A DNA stretch of 64,000 bases from Scytonematopsis contorta HA4267-MV1 (GTDB lineage Bacteria; Cyanobacteriota; Cyanobacteriia; Cyanobacteriales; Nostocaceae). Both the position numbers and the translations under genes were made by a program. The stretch covers positions 124,001 to 188,000 of the forward strand of contig JAHHIC010000013.1 in assembly GCA_019359035.1 (NCBI GenBank), given 5' to 3'. Each line of letters opens with the position of its first letter. Position 1 is the first letter of the stretch. The notes beneath the pieces are model-generated. The model saw only the letters and a program-made list of their open reading frames with translations, did not search any database and had not been told where the DNA came from. Positions 17,933 to 27,448 of this stretch are shown here, one piece after another.

Positions 17933-18301
17933 ATGCGTAAAATTTTGGCGTTAATATTAGTTGCATTTACCTTTTTCATGTTTCAAGGTTTCGGCTACGT
18001 CAATAATACACAAGCGTTAGCAGAAACAATAGAAACTCCAGAAGGTATTTACTATAAAGGAACACCTGATTTAAATGGTAGCTCTGGTAATATTCAGAAA
18101 GGTAAACAGCAGGTTGATAAAGCTGGTAATAGCATTAAAAAAGGTGCAGAAAACTTAGCTGATAATCTGAAAGAAAAGTTGAATCTCAATGAAGAATTGC
18201 CTCGTAGCACCAAAGAGTTTTTGAAAGATAGCGAAAATAAAGTGGAAGAAAGAGTTGCACCTATAACTGGTACAAAGAAAGGGTACTATCAGGGCAATTA
18301 A
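17933..18301 (+). CDS. Small exported hypothetical protein
   Basis: 122 residues from the ATG at 17933, preceded by a GGAAGAG ribosome-binding site. The N-terminus (MRKILALILVAFTFFMF then ...NNTQALAET) is a classical signal peptide with a predicted cleavage after QALA. The mature part is polar and helical, rich in Lys, Asn and Glu (IQKGKQQVDKAGNSIKKGAEN, and VEERVAPI). The segment ...GNSIKKGAENLADNLKEKL looks amphipathic and could associate with membranes or form coiled coils. No known domain is recognised. It is monocistronic and followed by a strong terminator at 18438. Periplasmic or thylakoid-lumen location is inferred. Confidence 0.75.
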   Translation: MRKILALILVAFTFFMFQGFGYVNNTQALAETIETPEGIYYKGTPDLNGSSGNIQKGKQQVDKAGNSIKKGAENLADNLKEKLNLNEELPRSTKEFLKDSENKVEERVAPITGTKKGYYQGN

Positions 18302-18996
18302 GGATTGGGAAGTAGAGAACCGAGAGTCAGGAAATAGTACCAACTAAAAGTTTTAACCGTTCCTAACGGGTATGATTCCCTGACTGTCTTAAATACACCT
18401 TATGAAGAAATAATTTATTACTTAGCTTTCTAGACTGCTGGTGGGTACTTGAGTACTTACCAGTATTTTTTTATTAAAAATATTTGTGTATTGGGTTGAG
18501 GCTGTCGATTGAGGCTGTCAGAAACCCTAGTTTTTTCGTTGTTTTTTGGGTTATCTATCGCAATACAGGCAAGACGAGTGCAAATTGCGAAGCGTGAAAC
18601 CCCTGTAGAGACTAAACACGTCATATCTCTAAATTTTAAGCAAACCTAGGTATTTCTGAATTTTAAACGGCTATCTCTCACCCTGCATTCTCTTTGTTAC
18701 TAAGTGTGATACAACCTCATTAACACAGAAGATACAACATATCCAGCAATATCCACAACTAAATACATTTATTGTGGAGTATTGTCACTCATTGTTTTAA
18801 GTGCTAGATTTGCAACTAATTAAGTCTATAATTCGTCAAGTCAGCAAACTTAAAATCTTTTTTGATTCTACATGACATTGGCGTAAAACTTTATATCAAC
18901 TTTAAAATTTACCAGTGATAAAAATGACAAAAAACAAATACTAGCAATATCAAAAAAGCTGAAACAAAGCGAACTCCAGGGATTTAAAAATAGCAC
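18302..18996. other. Intergenic region before the glycosyltransferase gene
   Basis: 695 bases. Contains the terminator at 18438-18475, GGTTGAGGCTGTC direct repeats near 18492-18530, and an AGAGACTAAACACGTC half-palindrome near 18607. No gene found. Confidence 0.5.
18438..18475 (+). terminator. Rho-independent terminator
   Basis: CTGGTGGGTAC pairs with GTACTTACCAG (one mismatch/wobble) around TTGA, followed by TATTTTTTTATT. It lies 137 bases past the stop of the small exported protein gene. Confidence 0.8.
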
Positions 18997-20286
18997 ATGC
19001 GGATTTTAATTTATACATACAACTATCATCCAGAACCAATTGGTATTGCTCCCTTAATGACAGAATTAGCGGAAGGACTAGTCAAACACGGTCATTCAGT
19101 TCGTGTTATTACGGGTATGCCAAATTATCCAGAAAGACAAATTTACGAAGGATACCAGGGTAAATTTTACATAACGGAGCTAAAAGAGGGTGTAACAATT
19201 CAGCGAAGCTACCTCCGCATCAAATCGCAACCAAATTTACTTGATAGGCTTTTATTGGAGTTAAGCTTTGTATTCAGCAGTCTTCCTCAAGCTTTTAATG
19301 GTTGGCGTCCTGATATAATTTTATTAACAGTTCCGCCATTGTTAGTTTCTTTACCAGCAACTTTACTGAGTCGGTTATATAAATGTCCAGTAGTACTAAA
19401 TGTACAGGATATATTACCAGAGGCAGCTATCCGTGTGGGACTATTAAAAAATAAATGGATGATACGCATCTTAGAAATTATTGAAAAGTTTGCATATAAA
19501 AACGCTCATACTATTAGTGTAATTGCGGATGGATTTGTAGAGAATATTGTCAAAAAAGGAGTTTCACCAAGCAAAATAGTTTGTATACCAAATTGGGTAG
19601 ATATAAACTTCATTAAACCTCTACCAAAAGATAGAAATCCTTGGAGAACAACTCACAAGCTAGATGATAAATTTGTGGTGTTATATTCCGGAAATATTGC
19701 ACTCACACAAGGATTAGAAACAGTAATCGAAGCCGCAGCCAAACTAAGCCATATACCTAAAATATCTTTCGTCATCGCGGGGGAATCTAAAGCACTGGCA
19801 ATTTTACAGGAATACTGTTTAAAGAAGGGGGCAGATAATGTGGTACTTTTACCTTTACAACCACGAGAACAACTGCCGGATATGCTAGCTGCGGCTGATG
19901 TAGGCTTGATTTTACAAAAGCATAATGTAATTTCTTTTAATATGCCTTCCAAAATTCCTTTGTTGCTAGCTAGCGGTCGTCCTATAATTGCTTCAGTACC
20001 TAAAGAAGGAACGGCTGCACGGGCAATTAAAAGAAGTGGTGGGGGTGTTGTTGTTAAGCCTGAATCTCCATCCGCTTTGGTTTCGGCAATTTTAGATTTA
20101 TATAATAATCCAAGTAAAGCAACTCAATTGGGTCAAAAGGGACGAAAATTTGCGGTAGAACGATATTCTTTTGAACAAAGTTTAAATGATTACGAGGCTT
20201 TGTTTGAGGCTGTCGTTTCTGGTGAGGAATTAAATATAAGCTTACCGAAACTCGCTTCTAGAGAATCAGCGCTGTTGTCTAAATAA
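18997..20286 (+). CDS. Glycosyltransferase family 4, WcaI-like
   Basis: 429 residues. Starts MRILIYTYNYHPEPIGIAPL, the typical GT-B N-terminus of WcaI (colanic acid) type glycosyltransferases, with GHSVRVITGMPNYPE shortly after. The C-terminal Rossmann half has FVVLYSGNIALTQGLETVIEAA (about 225-250), and the donor-binding region around MPSKIPLLLASGRPIIA (about 315-335). It would add a sugar to a lipid-linked or polysaccharide precursor at the cytoplasmic membrane, in exopolysaccharide or glycolipid synthesis. No other polysaccharide genes flank it, so the pathway is unknown. It is monocistronic and followed by C-rich palindromes. Confidence 0.88.
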   Translation: MRILIYTYNYHPEPIGIAPLMTELAEGLVKHGHSVRVITGMPNYPERQIYEGYQGKFYITELKEGVTIQRSYLRIKSQPNLLDRLLLELSFVFSSLPQAFNGWRPDIILLTVPPLLVSLPATLLSRLYKCPVVLNVQDILPEAAIRVGLLKNKWMIRILEIIEKFAYKNAHTISVIADGFVENIVKKGVSPSKIVCIPNWVDINFIKPLPKDRNPWRTTHKLDDKFVVLYSGNIALTQGLETVIEAAAKLSHIPKISFVIAGESKALAILQEYCLKKGADNVVLLPLQPREQLPDMLAAADVGLILQKHNVISFNMPSKIPLLLASGRPIIASVPKEGTAARAIKRSGGGVVVKPESPSALVSAILDLYNNPSKATQLGQKGRKFAVERYSFEQSLNDYEALFEAVVSGEELNISLPKLASRESALLSK

Positions 20287-20288
20287 AG

Positions 20289-20335
20289 AACCCCACCCCC
20301 AACCCCCTCCCCGCACGCGGGGAGGGGGCTACGAC
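20289..20335. repeat. Dispersed C-rich palindrome (REP-like)
   Basis: GAACCCCACCCCCAACCCCC then a TCCCCGC/GCGGGGA stem and GGGGGCTACGA. Near-identical copies lie at 51234-51282 (same orientation) and 61199-61249 (reverse). A variant follows at 20369-20407. It lies just after a stop codon and may act as a terminator. Confidence 0.85.
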
Positions 20336-20368
20336 TTGTGATGTATCATCAAGATATTCATTTCTTAA

Positions 20369-20407
20369 GCCTCTCCCCGTTAACGAGGAGAGGTTTGGAG
20401 AGGGGTT
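20369..20407. repeat. Variant C-rich palindrome
   Basis: CCTCTCCCCGTTAACGAGGAGAGG stem-loop followed by TTTGGAGAGGGGTTTCGG. It lies between the convergent glycosyltransferase and TauE/SafE genes. Confidence 0.7.
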
Positions 20408-20419
20408 TCGGTTCGCAGT

Positions 20420-21190
20420 TTAGAAACGATGCCACGCTTGCGAAAACATATAAACTGATAATGCTGCCAGAAACATACGAAATATAAAACTTACTACCTT
20501 GTCTGGTAATTTAGGTAGAAAACGAGTACTAATTTGCGCTCCCACCAGTCCACCTAAACCCAAGATTAATCCTTGAGTAAATAATATATTGCCGCTTAAT
20601 GCATGTCCAATAGAAGCGGAAATTGCTGTAATGACTATTACCCCTAAGCTGGTTTGAATTGCTACTTTGATTGGTTCGTTAAGTAATAATATTTGTAAGG
20701 GAACCATTATCACACCACCACCAACACCAAATAAGCCAGCAAGTATACCCGCTATGCCACCTGTCAAAATTCTTGCTATGACGGGTTTTAATATAGGTTG
20801 TTGGTTTTCTGAGTTCTTTGCTGTCAATTGTTTGCGTAAATCGACTAAATAAATATTCAATAAAAGCAATAAACCGAAGGCAAATAGTAGTATCGAAGGC
20901 TGAATTCGATTTGCTAAAAAGACTCCAATTTGTGCTGTAATTATTGCTGGGAATCCTAGTAAAAGTACTTGTTGCGGACGAAAGAATCCCATGCGCCAAT
21001 TTTGTATGCTACCTGAAATGGCTGTAATTAAAATAGCCATACTACTTGTAGCCACTGACTGTAGTGGAGTGTATCCCCATGCGACTAACATGGGCACCAA
21101 AATAGTACCACCTCCAATACCCAATAATCCTGCAAGAATACCAGAAAATAATCCGCCGATAACTAGAAGAAGCAAATTTGTTGGAAGCAT
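20420..21190 (-). CDS. TauE/SafE-family sulfite/organosulfonate exporter
   Basis: 256 residues with about eight hydrophobic segments. The two family repeats are clear: GILAGLLGIGGGTILVPML (about 17-35) and GILAGLFGVGGGVIMVPL (about 145-162). Family members export sulfite, sulfoacetate or related anions, or take up sulfur compounds, across the inner membrane. It is 38 bases downstream of the acetamidase/formamidase gene on the same strand and could be its co-transcribed transporter, though that substrate link is only inferred. The start at 21188-21190 places the first membrane span directly at the N-terminus. Confidence 0.9.
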   Translation of the reverse strand: MLPTNLLLLVIGGLFSGILAGLLGIGGGTILVPMLVAWGYTPLQSVATSSMAILITAISGSIQNWRMGFFRPQQVLLLGFPAIITAQIGVFLANRIQPSILLFAFGLLLLLNIYLVDLRKQLTAKNSENQQPILKPVIARILTGGIAGILAGLFGVGGGVIMVPLQILLLNEPIKVAIQTSLGVIVITAISASIGHALSGNILFTQGLILGLGGLVGAQISTRFLPKLPDKVVSFIFRMFLAALSVYMFSQAWHRF

Positions 21191-21228
21191 AGTGCTGAGT
21201 GGGGAATTGGGAATTGGGAGTGGGGAGA

Positions 21229-22200
21229 TTAGGGAAAAATTTGTAGGTTTTGAGGCAGTATGGATTTTGGTAACATTCCGTGAACTCCTTTTTGAGGACT
21301 GTTTACTACTTGGGTAATGCGAAAACTCACTGCTAAACTACATAAGACATAAGCATCTTCTGGGGATAAGTTTGCAAAATTTTTCAGCAAATCAATCATA
21401 TTATTTAATGCAACCTCCAAAGCTTCGTCTAAAGTTTCGCCAAACCCCATTGTGATAATATCTGTAGGTGTTTCGGCAATTGGTGTCTGTAGTTGCAAAT
21501 CTTTACGAATCTTTAGCTGAATCTTTCCATTCATTGAGGTTTCTATTGCTGTCACATTAACTTCTCCATCTCCCTGTGCTGAGTGTCCGTCTCCAATAGA
21601 AAATAAGGCTCCTGGAACGAATATAGGTAAAAATATTCTGGAACCTGCTTGCAATTCTCGGTTGTCAATGTTTCCACCGTAGCTACCGGGAGGGACGGAG
21701 TTTCGGTCTTGTTGGGGAGTAGCTACACCCAGGATACCAAAAAATGGTTTTAGGGGTATTTTGATATTGCTCCCTTTGGGAAATTCTGCAGTGTTATTTT
21801 TAAGGTCGAGGGGGATAAATCTTAAGGCTGGTTGGGTAAATTGTTGCGGTAAGGCTCCCCAACCTGTACGAATCGCGTTAAAACCTATTGGTAAGCTTGG
21901 TTCAATGGCTTCTAGCTTTACTTCTAAAATATCACCTGGTTCGGCTTTGCGTATGTAAATTGGCCCAGTGAGTAAGTGCGGTCCCCCTGCGACTTTAAGT
22001 TGGGGAGATAAATTTTGGCAAATGTCAAGGAATTCTGCTGTGATAAATTCTTGTGGTGCTTTGTCGTAAATGTAGTAGCCTGTGTAAGTTTCTATATCAA
22101 TAGTATCGCCTGAATCTATTGTGAGTGCTGGTGTAAGCTGATGGGAAAAGCCTCCTAGATGTACTGTTTCTTTTGTGGCTTTTAATATATGATGGTTCAT
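21229..22200 (-). CDS. Acetamidase/formamidase family protein
   Basis: 323 residues, the usual length of the FmdA/AmdA amidase family. It begins MNHHILKATKETVHLGGF. Family features include the DSGDTIDIETYTG segment, GPIYIRKAEPGDILEVKLE (about 100-120) and, in the second half, SIGDGHSAQGDGEV, whose His and Asp residues line the metal-dependent active site. It would hydrolyse formamide, acetamide or similar short amides to ammonia plus acid. Nearby urease maturation genes suggest a role in nitrogen release from organic nitrogen, but no shared operon is visible. A TauE/SafE transporter gene follows closely. Confidence 0.9.
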   Translation of the reverse strand: MNHHILKATKETVHLGGFSHQLTPALTIDSGDTIDIETYTGYYIYDKAPQEFITAEFLDICQNLSPQLKVAGGPHLLTGPIYIRKAEPGDILEVKLEAIEPSLPIGFNAIRTGWGALPQQFTQPALRFIPLDLKNNTAEFPKGSNIKIPLKPFFGILGVATPQQDRNSVPPGSYGGNIDNRELQAGSRIFLPIFVPGALFSIGDGHSAQGDGEVNVTAIETSMNGKIQLKIRKDLQLQTPIAETPTDIITMGFGETLDEALEVALNNMIDLLKNFANLSPEDAYVLCSLAVSFRITQVVNSPQKGVHGMLPKSILPQNLQIFP

Positions 22201-22296
22201 TATTGTTTTGTGGTTATTAATATTTATTTTATGATACAGTTTTAGTGTCTTTGTGAGAAAAAAACGCCATCAACCAGAGCTTTTACCGGAGAGTAG

Positions 22297-22797
22297 ATGC
22301 CAAAAATGCCGAGACAAGAAACGAAATTTTCTTATTTAATTGACCAGGCTAAGATAGACGGTATACAAAGGCTGAATATCGCAGTGATTATTGTTAATTG
22401 CGAAAAGAAATTACTAATTTGTCAAAGAAGTGCGGTGAAGAAATTTTTACCCAATATATGGCATTTACCTGGTGGTAAAGTTGAAGCTGATGAAACCATC
22501 GAAGAAGCTATTACAAGAGAAATTCATGAAGAATTAAATGTTAATGTATTGGATATATTATTAGATACGGGCTTAAAGTTAGATTATATTGGTCATGGTA
22601 ATGAGAAGAGTCGCTCTAATATATTATTAATTAAAGTCGAAGGACAAGTAAAATTAGACTTTGAAAATCAAAACTATCAATTTATTGATATTAATGATTT
22701 AGAAAAGTATTTTTTCAATGACTATGTTGAGCTTCACGCAAATGTTTTTAAGTTTATTGCAGTCCAAAAAGTGCAAATTGAATCAGATGTATACTAA
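22297..22797 (+). CDS. Nudix hydrolase
   Basis: 166 residues. The Nudix box G-G-K-V-E-A-D-E-T-I-E-E-A through REIHEELNV fits the GX5EX7REUXEEXGU pattern (residues about 62-84), except that the final Gly-hydrophobic pair is Asn-Val. It should hydrolyse a nucleoside diphosphate linked to another group; the specific substrate cannot be inferred. The N-terminus (LNIAVIIVNCEKKLLICQRS) resembles MutT/8-oxo-dGTPase-type or ADP-ribose-type members. The gene is AT-rich and monocistronic. It starts at ATG 22297 with an upstream GGAGAG ribosome-binding site. Confidence 0.9.
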   Translation: MPKMPRQETKFSYLIDQAKIDGIQRLNIAVIIVNCEKKLLICQRSAVKKFLPNIWHLPGGKVEADETIEEAITREIHEELNVNVLDILLDTGLKLDYIGHGNEKSRSNILLIKVEGQVKLDFENQNYQFIDINDLEKYFFNDYVELHANVFKFIAVQKVQIESDVY

Positions 22798-22830
22798 TAG
22801 TTAAGCAATTCTACATTTAAGTTGCATATT

Positions 22831-22862
22831 CGGGCGGGGCTTGCGATGCCCACCCCACAAGA
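22831..22862. repeat. Dispersed repeat GGGC...GATGCCCACCCC, copy 3
   Basis: CGGGCGGGGCTTGCGATGCC followed by CACCCCACAAGAG; diverged copy of the element at 16126. Confidence 0.7.
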
Positions 22863-22920
22863 GATATAGAAGCTCCCGTTTACAAATGAATCCCATAGAT
22901 AACCCATCCGTTACATCTGT

Positions 22921-23535
22921 TCAGTATCCGTTGCTAATTTTCCCTATATATTTTGCAACAAATTCAATCACATACGGCAATCCTTCCTGAGTCTTTAAAT
23001 TAGTAAAAATAAAAGGTTTGTCACCCCGCATTTTTTTTGCATCTCGTTCCATCACACTTAAAGATGCACCCACATAAGGAGCTAAATCAATTTTATTTAT
23101 CACCAACAAATCTGACTTAGTAATACCTGGTCCTCCCTTACGAGGAATTTTGTCTCCAGCTGCAACATCAATTACATAAAGAGTTAAATCTACTAACTCC
23201 GGACTAAAAGTTGCAGCTAAATTATCTCCACCGCTTTCCAAAAAGACTAAATCTAAATTTTTAAATTTATCTTCCAACTGTTCAATTGCTGCTAAATTCA
23301 TCGAAGCATCTTCACGAATTGCTGTGTGGGGACAACCTCCCGTTTCTACTCCCAAAATTTTATCACTTGATAAAGCTTGAGAGCGGACTAAATATTGTGC
23401 ATCTTCCTGGGTATATATATCATTAGTTACCACCGCAATATTATATTCATCACGCATTCCCTTACATAACGAATCTACCAAAGCTGTTTTCCCTGAACCG
23501 ACTGGACCTGCAACACCTACTCTAAAAGCGTTCAT
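22921..23535 (-). CDS. ureG: Urease accessory GTPase UreG
   Basis: 204 residues, full length for UreG. The P-loop [10 protein letters not shown] (10-19), the nickel-binding CPH motif in [11 protein letters not shown] (about 68), the [17 protein letters not shown] signature and the base-recognition [11 protein letters not shown] segment are all present. UreG dimers bind Ni and GTP and, together with UreE, UreF and UreD/H, load nickel into apo-urease in the cytoplasm. It is the last of the three minus-strand genes ureE, ureF, ureG, 76 bases after ureF. That gap is occupied by a heptamer tandem repeat. The structural genes ureABC and ureD are not in the window. Confidence 0.97.
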   Translation of the reverse strand: MNAFRVGVAGPVGSGKTALVDSLCKGMRDEYNIAVVTNDIYTQEDAQYLVRSQALSSDKILGVETGGCPHTAIREDASMNLAAIEQLEDKFKNLDLVFLESGGDNLAATFSPELVDLTLYVIDVAAGDKIPRKGGPGITKSDLLVINKIDLAPYVGASLSVMERDAKKMRGDKPFIFTNLKTQEGLPYVIEFVAKYIGKISNGY

Positions 23536-23542
23536 AATTTTT

Positions 23543-23601
23543 TTGTTGACTGTTGATTGTTGACTGTTGACTGTTGACTGTTGACTGTTGACTGTTGACT
23601 G
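23543..23601. repeat. Heptamer tandem repeat TGTTGAC
   Basis: About eight units of TGTTGAC with minor variants fill the gap between ureF and ureG. The same unit recurs at 37252-37323. Confidence 0.9.
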
Positions 23602-23611
23602 AACTTACAAT

Positions 23612-24385
23612 TCAGCTTCTAAATAGTCTTGTATAAAGTATTTCGTGTCTCATACTGGCTAAAGATAATCCCCAAGTGCAGCAATTTAAGTCATCGTCTT
23701 CTAAATTTAAAATTTCACTTACTGTATGACTAAGTAAAGTTTGTAACTCAAGTAGTAATTGCTGTCCGACTGTTTGACCTAAGGGAATTAGTTTAATCCC
23801 AGCGGTAATTATATTGCTGGCCCAGCTATGTAGATATGCTAGCAAGGCAAAATTTATTCCTATTTCCCAATGAGCGGCTGCAATACCGAAAGCAACAGCA
23901 TAATTACAAGGATTACCGACCCCATCAGCAAGAGGAGCTATTTGTGGCTGCAATTTTTTCAATAACTGAATTAGCGATCGCCCCATTTGCCAACTAGAAT
24001 TTCTTAGCTCTTCGGTTTCACGAGAAGCAGACAACCAAAGATTCCAGCGAGAAAGCTCAGCAATATCAGCAATTTTTGCAGACCGATAAGCTCGTAACAT
24101 GACCGCAGCTTCTAAACGGATAGCACCATAACGCAGTGAATCTTCCAACCACTGTCTTAGGGTTTGCGGCAGTACTATTGCACCATCCTCTACAAGAGTC
24201 TCTAAACCTTCGGAATAACTGTATGCACCCACAGGTAAAGCGGGACTAGCAAGTTGCATACATGCTAAAAAACTATAATCAGTGAGAGTGATGGTCGTGT
24301 TCGTGTTTATGTTCGTGGTCGTGGTCGTCGTGGTCGTGTCGGTGTTCGTGTTTGTGTTTATGTCCATGTCCATGTCCGTAAGCAC
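23612..24385 (-). CDS. ureF: Urease accessory protein UreF (N-terminus overlaps ureE)
   Basis: UreF core is clear: [40 protein letters not shown], and near the C-terminus [15 protein letters not shown]. UreF acts with UreD and UreG in nickel loading of urease. The frame is open back to an ATG at 24385, inside the preceding ureE gene. The DNA encoding UreE's His-rich tail encodes a Thr/Asn-rich leader in this frame. Three ATGs exist (24385, 24373, 24367), and then none until Met42 in [10 protein letters not shown] start at Met42 is also plausible, since many UreF proteins begin near this point. If the 5' ATGs are used, the overlap with ureE is up to 107 bases. Confidence 0.9.
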   Translation of the reverse strand: MLTDMDMDINTNTNTDTTTTTTTTNINTNTTITLTDYSFLACMQLASPALPVGAYSYSEGLETLVEDGAIVLPQTLRQWLEDSLRYGAIRLEAAVMLRAYRSAKIADIAELSRWNLWLSASRETEELRNSSWQMGRSLIQLLKKLQPQIAPLADGVGNPCNYAVAFGIAAAHWEIGINFALLAYLHSWASNIITAGIKLIPLGQTVGQQLLLELQTLLSHTVSEILNLEDDDLNCCTWGLSLASMRHEILYTRLFRS

Positions 24386-24839
24386 CCGTTTCTGGCTGAA
24401 ATGGTAAAAATTCTTCTTTTACTTCTAACCCAAGTTGTTCCAACATAGTGCGTAAAACAGGGTCGTTCGATAACCTTAAATGAGTAGTTGTAATTTCGCA
24501 GGGAACATGACGATTTCCTAAATGGTAAGCTGCTCGTAATAAATCCAAAGGTGTATGAGCCGAAACCGTCATTACTAGCTCTGATTTTGCTGTAATTCTG
24601 ACGCTGACATCATGAGTTTCGTCTTGCAAAATATCTCCATCCTGCAACACCGTTCCTCTAGGTAAGCGCAAAAATACCACTTTTCCATTTTCTGCTTCAA
24701 AGCGATGACGACTGCGCTTTCGTTCTTCTGCGGTTAGCGCGAGGGTAAAGCTTACAGATGCATTCTGATTTGCCAGTTTACGTTGCGTTAATGTCAACAT
24801 CCTGATAAAGAAATGAAATAAATAGTAAAAATTCTCCAA
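24279..24839 (-). CDS. ureE: Urease accessory nickel chaperone UreE
   Basis: 186 residues. The N-terminal domain has [18 protein letters not shown] and [11 protein letters not shown]. The C-terminal domain has the [11 protein letters not shown] segment with the dimer-interface nickel His, followed by [21 protein letters not shown]. The last about 33 residues are a His/Asp/Lys-rich tail (starting [12 protein letters not shown]), a nickel-storage sequence as in several bacterial UreE proteins. It delivers Ni to UreG in urease maturation. It is the first gene of the ureE-ureF-ureG group. The DNA of the tail is repetitive (GTCGTG/GTTCGT units) and is also open in the ureF frame. The ATG at 24837-24839 is the first in frame; an internal Met at residue 14 (MLTLTQRK) is the more usual family start. 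Confidence 0.95.
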   Translation of the reverse strand: MENFYYLFHFFIRMLTLTQRKLANQNASVSFTLALTAEERKRSRHRFEAENGKVVFLRLPRGTVLQDGDILQDETHDVSVRITAKSELVMTVSAHTPLDLLRAAYHLGNRHVPCEITTTHLRLSNDPVLRTMLEQLGLEVKEEFLPFQPETGAYGHGHGHKHKHEHRHDHDDHDHEHKHEHDHHSH

Positions 24840-24982
24840 ATAAGAATTTTAAGCTACACTACCTACCTAGCCGTGATTTCTTAACAAAAAATACTGTGCG
24901 AGCAGTGTTATTAGCTATATCAATATGGGAAGTATAGATAAAAGCCTATGAATATACAAAAACCTAATGCTAGTGTCCGCTT

Positions 24983-27394
24983 ATGTTGCTGTCTAAAGCT
25001 ACTCGTTACTTACCTTTTAAAGTTGACCGCACGCTGCTAATTGCCTTTTTGGTGATTCCAGCGATTCATATTAGTTTTTGTAAATTATCCGCTTCAATTG
25101 CCCTAGAACAGGGAATGACCCCTATTTGGCCTTCCACTGGAGTTTATTTAGCGGCTATTTTACTATTTGGTTATCGCCTGTTTCCGGCTATTTGTTTTAG
25201 TGAATTGCTGGCTAACTTTACTCTATGGCAATCGACCTATCCAAAAAATACTTTAGCTGTTAGTGTGCTATTTTTAGCATGTTCTACAGTTGATTCGCTA
25301 ATTGTTCCTTTACTGTATAAACACTGGATTCCCCAAGGTAACTTCTTCTCGCGGGTGCAGAATATATTTAAGTACGCACTCATTATCCTACCAAGTCCCT
25401 TAGTGAATACCACCATTGGGATAACGCTCACCTGCTGGGGGGGAGCCGCGCCTTGGGAGGTATACTGGGACTATTGGCGGCAATGGTACGTCATGACAAT
25501 TGCGACCCTATTTACCTTGACTCCAATTATTCTGGCTTGGGCACCGCAAACTAAGCACTTAGTAAGGTTTAACAAGCGGCAATTACCAGAACTGGGGCTG
25601 ACTATTTTAATACTAGGGTTGATTTGTCAAATTCTTTTTATTACTAAATCGCCTCTGGAATACTTCTTACTGGTACCGTTGCTGTGGTCGGCATTTCGCA
25701 TGGGAGCGCGGGTGGCAACTGGGTTGCTGTTGCTGGTGGAAATAGCGGTATTAACAGCTGCTAAATTTCAGATGGGTTCGTTTGCTGATAAATCTGTATT
25801 CGAGTCAATGCTTTTGTTGCAATCATTTATGGCATTTGCAGCACTGGTTACTTTTGCGACATTAGCGATTGTCAACGAAAATAAAAAAGCTGAGCTTCAA
25901 CTCCGACAAGCTAAGAATGAATTAGAACAACGAGTACAGGAAAGAACCGCCGAACTGAACGAAGCAAAGGTATTAGCAGAGCGAGCTAATCAGGCAAAAA
26001 GCGAATTTTTGGCGAATATGAGCCACGAATTACGTACTCCTTTGAACGGGATTTTGGGATATGCTCAAATTTTGCAGCGCTCGCGGACTTTGAACAATAA
26101 CGACCAAAAGGGCGTCAATATTATTAACCAGTGTGGCGAACATTTACTGATGCTGATTAACGACGTGCTGGATTTGGCAAAAATCGAAGCACGAAAAATG
26201 GAAATTCACCCCAAAGATACACACTTGCCATCTTTTCTGCAAAGTGTAGTGGAAATTTCCCGCATCCGAGCAGAACAAAAAGATATTGATTTTATTTATA
26301 TTGCAGACCCAAATTTACCCACAGGGGTACAAATAGATGAAAAGCGCTTGCGACAAGTTTTGATTAACCTTTTAGGTAATGCGATTAAATTTACTGACAT
26401 CGGCTCCGTAACTTTTCGCGTTAGCGCAGTCCTTAATCCCGACATTACTGATGTTCCCATCTGGAAATTCCGCTTTGAAGTCGAGGATACGGGAGTCGGA
26501 ATGACAAGCGCACAACTAGAGAAAATCTTTTTACCTTTTGAGCAAGTCGGTAAAGTCGAAAAACAAACAGAAGGTACAGGATTGGGATTGACTATCAGTC
26601 AAACAATCGTGAATATGATGGACGGTACAATCGAGGTGGAAAGCAGCCTAAATCAAGGCAGCCGCTTCTGGTTTGAAGTGGAATTCCCGGAAGCACAAGA
26701 TTGGATTATTACCTCGCGAGTTACACCTTTGGGTACAGTAATAGGGTATCGAGGTGATTATCGGTACAAATTACTTATAGTAGATGACCGTTGGGAAAAT
26801 CGCTCCGTTATGAGTAATCTACTGAAGCCAATTGGGTTTGAAATAATAGAAGCTGTAAATGGACAAGAAGGTTTAGATAAAGTACACAGTCTCCATCCCG
26901 ATTTAATAATTACAGACTTAGCAATGCCAGTTATGAATGGTTTTGAAATGGTTAAGCAAATACGTCTTTCAGAAATTTTCAAAGACCTAACTATCATTGC
27001 CTCCTCAGCCAGTGTATTTGAATTTCACCGTCAGGAGGCACGTGCAGCAGGCTGTGACGATTTTATCCCTAAACCAGTGCAAGCCGAAGAACTGCTGCAT
27101 CAACTTCAGCATTATCTGCAATTGAATTGGATTTATGAAGAAATTGCAACAATCCAGCCAGAATTTACCCCAAGTTCTCAATCAGATTCTGATATTTGGG
27201 CAATACCAGAAATTAATCACCTCCAACCTCTTTATGCTGCCGTCCAACGTTGCCGAGTAGCGGAAATCCAAACAGCAGCCAAGCAAATTAAGGAACTAGA
27301 CACCCAATATAGCCCCTTTGCTAATAAAGTTCTGAATCTTGCAGATGAATTCGACATGGACGGGATTGCTGCTTTGATTGAACCTTATCTATAA
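24983..27394 (+). CDS. Hybrid sensor histidine kinase, MASE1-HisKA-HATPase-REC
   Basis: 803 residues. About eight hydrophobic segments over residues 15-305, with the conserved [19 protein letters not shown], form a MASE1 membrane sensor. A coiled coil follows ([21 protein letters not shown], about 305-340). The HisKA domain has the phosphoacceptor His348 in [11 protein letters not shown]. The ATPase domain has N and G boxes ([26 protein letters not shown]). A receiver domain at about 592-715 has Asp645 (IITDLAMPV). The C-terminal 70 residues resemble an Hpt-like helical remnant, but no phosphorylatable His is obvious. The signal is unknown. The next gene, 55 bases on, is a receiver-kinase protein, suggesting a joint phosphorelay. 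Confidence 0.93.
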   Translation: MLLSKATRYLPFKVDRTLLIAFLVIPAIHISFCKLSASIALEQGMTPIWPSTGVYLAAILLFGYRLFPAICFSELLANFTLWQSTYPKNTLAVSVLFLACSTVDSLIVPLLYKHWIPQGNFFSRVQNIFKYALIILPSPLVNTTIGITLTCWGGAAPWEVYWDYWRQWYVMTIATLFTLTPIILAWAPQTKHLVRFNKRQLPELGLTILILGLICQILFITKSPLEYFLLVPLLWSAFRMGARVATGLLLLVEIAVLTAAKFQMGSFADKSVFESMLLLQSFMAFAALVTFATLAIVNENKKAELQLRQAKNELEQRVQERTAELNEAKVLAERANQAKSEFLANMSHELRTPLNGILGYAQILQRSRTLNNNDQKGVNIINQCGEHLLMLINDVLDLAKIEARKMEIHPKDTHLPSFLQSVVEISRIRAEQKDIDFIYIADPNLPTGVQIDEKRLRQVLINLLGNAIKFTDIGSVTFRVSAVLNPDITDVPIWKFRFEVEDTGVGMTSAQLEKIFLPFEQVGKVEKQTEGTGLGLTISQTIVNMMDGTIEVESSLNQGSRFWFEVEFPEAQDWIITSRVTPLGTVIGYRGDYRYKLLIVDDRWENRSVMSNLLKPIGFEIIEAVNGQEGLDKVHSLHPDLIITDLAMPVMNGFEMVKQIRLSEIFKDLTIIASSASVFEFHRQEARAAGCDDFIPKPVQAEELLHQLQHYLQLNWIYEEIATIQPEFTPSSQSDSDIWAIPEINHLQPLYAAVQRCRVAEIQTAAKQIKELDTQYSPFANKVLNLADEFDMDGIAALIEPYL

Positions 27395-27448
27395 CTATTG
27401 CTTTTATTCATTGAACCGCAAACCACTATTTTTACCACAAGGTGCCTA

